Origin: Agapetus fuscipes
Lineage: Eukaryota > Arthropoda > Insecta > Trichoptera > Glossosomatidae
Length of the DNA: 64,000 nucleotides
Reading direction: 5' to 3'
Assembly (NCBI GenBank): GCA_951799405.1
Contig: OX637335.1
Location: 16,744,342-16,808,341 of the forward strand
Part shown: piece by piece, positions 59,567 through 64,000 of the stretch
Numbering within the stretch: the stretch's first letter is position 1
How the letters are laid out: every line of letters begins with the position of its first letter
Translations under genes and position numbers: made by a program
Notes under the pieces: model-generated
The model's database searches: none
What the model saw: the letters and a program-made list of their open reading frames with translations, nothing else
Told to the model about the DNA's origin: nothing

Positions 59567-59790
59567 AGGCAGCCGGCCCTACGCCAACTACTCCCCTTGA
59601 CGAAGGGATTTCCCAGCTCCCGAGGGAAAAGGCTCTCATTTCTTGTGGAGGAAACGTTGTTTGTATTTTTATCTAGGGTTTGAAATAAACAACAAAACAG
59701 GAAATCCTTTCTGACACCCTCCGCGGAAATTTAGTCTTAGTCCTTTGGCATGGAATGCGAGCATTCTACCAACTGAGCCATCAACTGGAA
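59567..59790 (-). mobile_element. tRNA-derived SINE family C
   Basis: Minus-strand copy: A box complement of CTACCAACTGAGCCATC, degraded B box, and the body with CGGGAGCTGGGAAATCCC and GGGAGTAGTTGGCG. It lies head-to-head with the SINE D copy that starts at about 59795. Confidence 0.75.
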
Positions 59791-59794
59791 ATTA

Positions 59795-60085
59795 ACCGGT
59801 CCGTAGTCTAGTGCTAACGCTTTGGACTTGTAAATGGAAGGCCATGGGTTAGAATCCCGGCGGAGCACAAAAAATATAGCATTTACATTTTCAAATATGC
59901 TCTTCGCTGGGTTGAAAAATTCATATACCGGTCACCAAGAAGGTCCATCCAGCCTTACAGCAACAGTCTTGCTTGAGAATTGGCGCTTTCTATAGCGATG
60001 GCCAAGCTTGCAGAGGGCTCTTGACGTGTGATTCACACAAAAACAGAGCTCACCAAATAAATCATTCTAATATTATTATAAAGTT
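59795..60085 (+). mobile_element. tRNA-derived SINE family D, full-length reference
   Basis: Head with A box TAGTCTAGTGCTAACG (59804) and B box GGGTTAGAATCCC (59844). The body contains TGCTCTTCGCTGGGTTGAAA, TCCATCCAGCCTTACAGCAA and GGCCAAGCTTGCAGAGGGCT. The 3' end is CTTGACGTGTGATTCACACA, AAAACAGAGCTCACC and an (ATT)-rich tail. The last 60 bp correspond to the L2-like LINE 3' UTR at 38.33 kb, which is expected if that LINE's enzyme copied it. Confidence 0.82.
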
Positions 60086-60597
60086 AAGAACTCATGCTAA
60101 GGTTCTAATCTTCAGAGGTAGTCCTGTATTGGTGGAATTGGATTTCCAATTAGTAAGGATATCAATGCATAGCGCTAAAAGTCCACAAGTGTACATTTAT
60201 AGTTCACTAGTCGTATAGAATTCTCCTATTCTAGTCAGACAGATGATGCTGCTAGTCATGAATTTTCCCGTTAAGAACCTAATGTGTGTGTACGCTAACG
60301 ATTTAATTTTTAACATTTGAGTAAGGTGGAACACGATATTATAAAATACTCTAAAGTAACTCTCCAATCATTCTTATTGTCTAACATAGAATATTATACA
60401 CTCTATCTACCTAGAAATCATAAAAAAATACATTAAACTTACCATACTAAAGTAATTCACTTCTCGCTACTGTATTTCTATCTAACGTACTATGAAAAAA
60501 TACTTAGAAATAGAGAGAATATTTAAATATCACACGTTTATTTGCATACAAATCTATCCTATAGAACCATGAGATCAAAAGTAATTTGAAAACACAG
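60086..60597. other. AT-rich intergenic DNA
   Basis: Nothing recognised. Confidence 0.5.
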
Positions 60598-60720
60598 AAA
60601 TTAAGCGGAAGTTTTAGGCTTACAGGGCCGGCTGATGATGCTGGAGAGTTGCTTTCCGGGATCTTTTTGCCGTGGTCTGTGGGAGCTGGAACTTCTGAAC
60701 GTGACGGTGAAACTGTCCAT
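60598..60720 (+). repeat. CCGGCTGATGATGCTGG-family repeat copy
   Basis: GGCCGGCTGATGATGCTGGA, GAGTTGCTTTCCGGGATC, GCCGTGGTCTGTGGGAGCTG and GAACTTCTGAACGTGACGGT: the 5' part of the family, closest to consensus in the CTGATGATG word. The hairpin/GAAAC end is lost. Confidence 0.6.
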
Positions 60721-63290
60721 GTGGAAATACACAAAATGAGATTCTCGGTGCTTCCATTCATTTACATTATTTTAAAATAAATCCTAGAATGCTGACTATG
60801 GTTCTATAAGTACAGATCATACCACAATTTCATCAAATTTCTTTTAGATATTGTATTTATAATTTTATTATGCAATTCAGCACTAAAATGAAAATTATAT
60901 ATTCTATATCAGATATTTAAAACACAAAGTTTATTAGCGTATTAATTGTTTATTATGTTTTTAAGCAAACTGAAGTATTAACTTATATTACTTAGTTGGC
61001 AAATAACAATAGGTACACCTGAGATTTCAAAACAGTAAAGTGACATAAAAAGGAGAAAATATTTATAAAATGATAATGAAGTCCTCCCCTTCACAACAGA
61101 CAAAAAAGTTGCAGACAGATTGCTAAGATCTCTGCCAACTAATATTGAGATTTTTATTGCTAAGGATCGTACATAATTACATTTATTACGTAGATGTGTG
61201 ACTTCTATGGAAATAAAAATTAAAGAACATTTTGTTGGCGTCATAGCCAATAACCTCAGGGAGCCCCATTGTTGTAAGACAATCATGGCTGAACTGAATA
61301 TCATCACATATTTTGATTTTTATTTATATCATGCACGACCAAGCAAAAGTTATAGTTCAATTTTATTGTGCTTTGAGTGATTCTCAATAGATGGTAAACA
61401 GTGTTATGAAAATATTTAAAAAAGAATTGTAATATTTGAGTTATGAAAATGTATCCATTCACAAGAAGGAAATAGTGTGTCCCAATTGTTGGTTGTTTTT
61501 TTAATTTTTTTATGGTCATTTCCATTTTTTTAAATCTCAGGTGTGGTCATTCACTGTAAAAATGATTTATTGTTAGAGAATATTTAAATATATAGGGAAA
61601 CAGATTGAATTGATGAAAAACATAAAATATAAAAAACAAGATAAGTTAATAATAAAACTTCAAATAGCAATGATTAAAAATAAAAATATTCAAATAGTCA
61701 TTCTGAAAACCAAAATTGATCATTGAGTCCAATAGAAACAAGTACGGAAATCGAGATTGTTTTTTCAAATTGAGATAAATGTATGGAAACCATATGGAAA
61801 CACAGAGAATGCATGTGCTTCCACATATTTCTCATTTTCAAAACAACTTCTAAATTATCCCATTTCAATTTTTATGACCAAATTTGTAAAAAATACAGGG
61901 CACATATTGTTTTATTACACATTTTAGAAAGCATTGATATTTTACAAATTCATTAATGATAACTGTTTGTTGAAAATTATGGAGAGCTTAAATTACATTA
62001 CAAAAATATCTGAACTATATTTTATAGAACTGAAACTATTTTATTAAAACACTGCTTTACTTTAAATTAATTGGGTTCTAATATAATTATTTAGTTTTTT
62101 TAAATTTAGTAAAGATCAAATAAGAATTTTATTATACATAAGTATATATATATACACAAACCATACATAATATAAAAAATATATATTTGTTGAATTTTTA
62201 CTTGTGAAATTATGAACTAAAGCCATTGTATTGCTTTTCTAAAAAGTGTTACACAATTTTATCAATGTTGTTTTTTAAAATGTTAAGGATACATTTTAGC
62301 AGTGAAATCAAATTCAGTTATCTTGTGGGTATTGAAATGATGAAAATAAAACTTTCAATATTTTTCAACAGATGGTAAGGCCATGCCAAAAATACTTTAT
62401 TTTCACCCAAGTGTATAATATGTCATATTGTTTGTATATTTTTAATTTACTCATATTTGAAAAGCCATTATTGTTATAGAATTATCATAATTTTTTACTC
62501 TAAAATGAAAATTAAAATAAATAATTACTCGTGGGCTCTGTCACATGTAAAAAAACGTCCTTTCCAATTTTGTTTTCTCTTCAACTTTTTTGCATGTATT
62601 CATTATAAAAAAAACAGTACCCTAAGCATAAAATACTGTGTTTAAACTCAATCGAAGCGTTTTACCAATAAAAATGTATTGGCACTTAAACAGCGCCTCT
62701 AAGAACTGTTTTAGTTTCCCTATATTTTTGGTATATTTATTTTTTTGGGTTTAATATTTTTTTATGCTCGGTATACCTACACACAAAACTATAATTATAT
62801 GAAAACGTGATTTCAAAATATACATGGGAACAAAGGATTAAAAATTTATGTCAATATTTATTAAATAAAAGCAGGAATTTATATGTTTAGTTTCCGTTGC
62901 GGATGCAAGCAATTTTAATAACGATATGGACAATTGTAAGTGTCTCCATATAAAAAGTACACTTTCGTTACGAATTTATTGATTGTATTCAAAACTTAGG
63001 TTAACATTTTATACCCCCGATTAAAATAATTAAATTAAGATAAATCGTAAAACAGTTTTGTAAATTTTATCCTTTTTATTTTATTTTGGAATGAAAGTAA
63101 ATGTCACATTGTGCAATTTGGAAAAGAGAAAACAGTTTATTAAAAAATCTACAACTATTTTAAAGCATTTATTTAATTTTCAATTAAATATGAAGAGAGG
63201 GACGCAATATTTACTTTTTCCTTGGCAGAAACAGGTGATACATTGATAAGACAAAGTATGAATTCAAAGTTATTCAATAACATCTGTAAC
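60721..63290. other. AT-rich intergenic DNA
   Basis: No gene, RNA gene or recognised repeat. An AT dinucleotide run lies near 62143-62154. Confidence 0.5.
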
Positions 63291-63292
63291 TC

Positions 63293-63420
63293 AAGGTCAA
63301 AGCTAAAGCTAACTCCCGTCAAGAGGGCTAGACCAGGATTGCACTGGCGCAATGTTGTTTCAAGCACTCACTAGGACTTCCCCCACTGCCTTGCCCGTTC
63401 GGCTACAGCGCTAACATTTC
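63293..63420 (-). repeat. Possible tRNA-like repeat
   Basis: On the minus strand, GTAGCCGAACGGGCAAGGC resembles an A-box region. No clear B box is seen at the right spacing. It is GC-richer than the flanks. It may be a fourth SINE-type repeat. Confidence 0.3.
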
Positions 63421-64000
63421 AAGAAACTTTGGTTAATTTTTTGTATTCATTACTTAGTTATGAACAAAAATTATTCCTTCCATATTTATTTTCATTTTAT
63501 AATCTTTCCAAATTAATTTACTAACTTGGTGGAAAATACATTTATTTACAAAGAAAGCATGAAAACAAAGATTCAAATGAATGCTCAAATATTTATTTCT
63601 TAATTTCACATGAAACAGAGTCCATTTAAAAAATGAAAATAAAAAAGAACATAAACACAAAAGATGAGTGAGCATAGTTAAGAAAAATATTTCTAATTGA
63701 AATTAAAAACAAACATGTGATTTCAGTGTATTTTAATTTGAAGGTTTAAAAAAAAAAGCATTCTCTTGAAAATTGTGAAAGGTCGAAATGGAAGATATTG
63801 AAACTTTGTATATGATGAAAAAATGAATTTAATATCATGAAATTTGGCTTGTGAAATATTTAATTTCAGGCTTTCATGGTCGGGTTCAGATACTAGATAT
63901 TCTTCTAAAACATTTTAACCGTTGTCCATTATTTTATCTTTTAATCTATAAAATCTTTGTTTCCTTTCTTCAGAGCTTTCTTAGAACAGAACTAGCCCTG
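63421..64000. other. AT-rich intergenic DNA
   Basis: Nothing recognised to the window end. Confidence 0.5.

Overview
The window is AT-rich, intron- and transposon-dominated nuclear DNA from an arthropod, most probably an insect. The only host gene I can support is the 3' half of one nicotinic acetylcholine receptor subunit gene on the + strand. It is best matched to the insect alpha6 subunit, from memory of the family. Six exons lie at 12123-12209, 20034-20120, 28446-28555, 33587-33810, 47867-48061 and 53614-53698. All have GT-AG borders and compatible phases. The extracellular domain and TM1 are not in the window and would lie upstream.

The first two exons are both 87 nt, both phase 1 at each end, and both encode TM2, so they look like a mutually exclusive pair. 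One carries the usual Glu at the 20' ring of the pore and the other carries Asn. The remaining exons encode TM3, the first part of the cytoplasmic loop, the pre-TM4 helix, and TM4 with the stop. Introns run from 5.0 to 14.1 kb.

The introns and flanks are a dense patchwork of mobile DNA: an RTE-like LINE family (5 copies), L2/CR1-like LINEs (5 pieces of at least 3 types), three tRNA-related SINE families, a very abundant ~260-bp repeat with a (TTAGA)n tail (about 15 copies), and several MITE or foldback families. There are three sizeable minisatellites (70-bp unit at 30.0-31.1 kb, ~98-bp unit at 36.8-37.3 kb, 12-bp XhoI-rich unit at 40.6-41.0 kb).

The most interesting non-coding signals are two hammerhead-ribozyme-like motifs (44.82 kb and 49.92 kb) with identical geometry and two compensatory stem changes. 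One of them sits in a perfect 73-bp inverted repeat that places a second copy on the other strand. A SINE family appears with two different 3' tails, one shared with the local L2-like LINEs. A TATA/Inr/GC-box core promoter candidate lies in the intron between the two TM2 exons. Outside the gene (1-12 kb and 54-64 kb) I see only repeats and AT-rich DNA.
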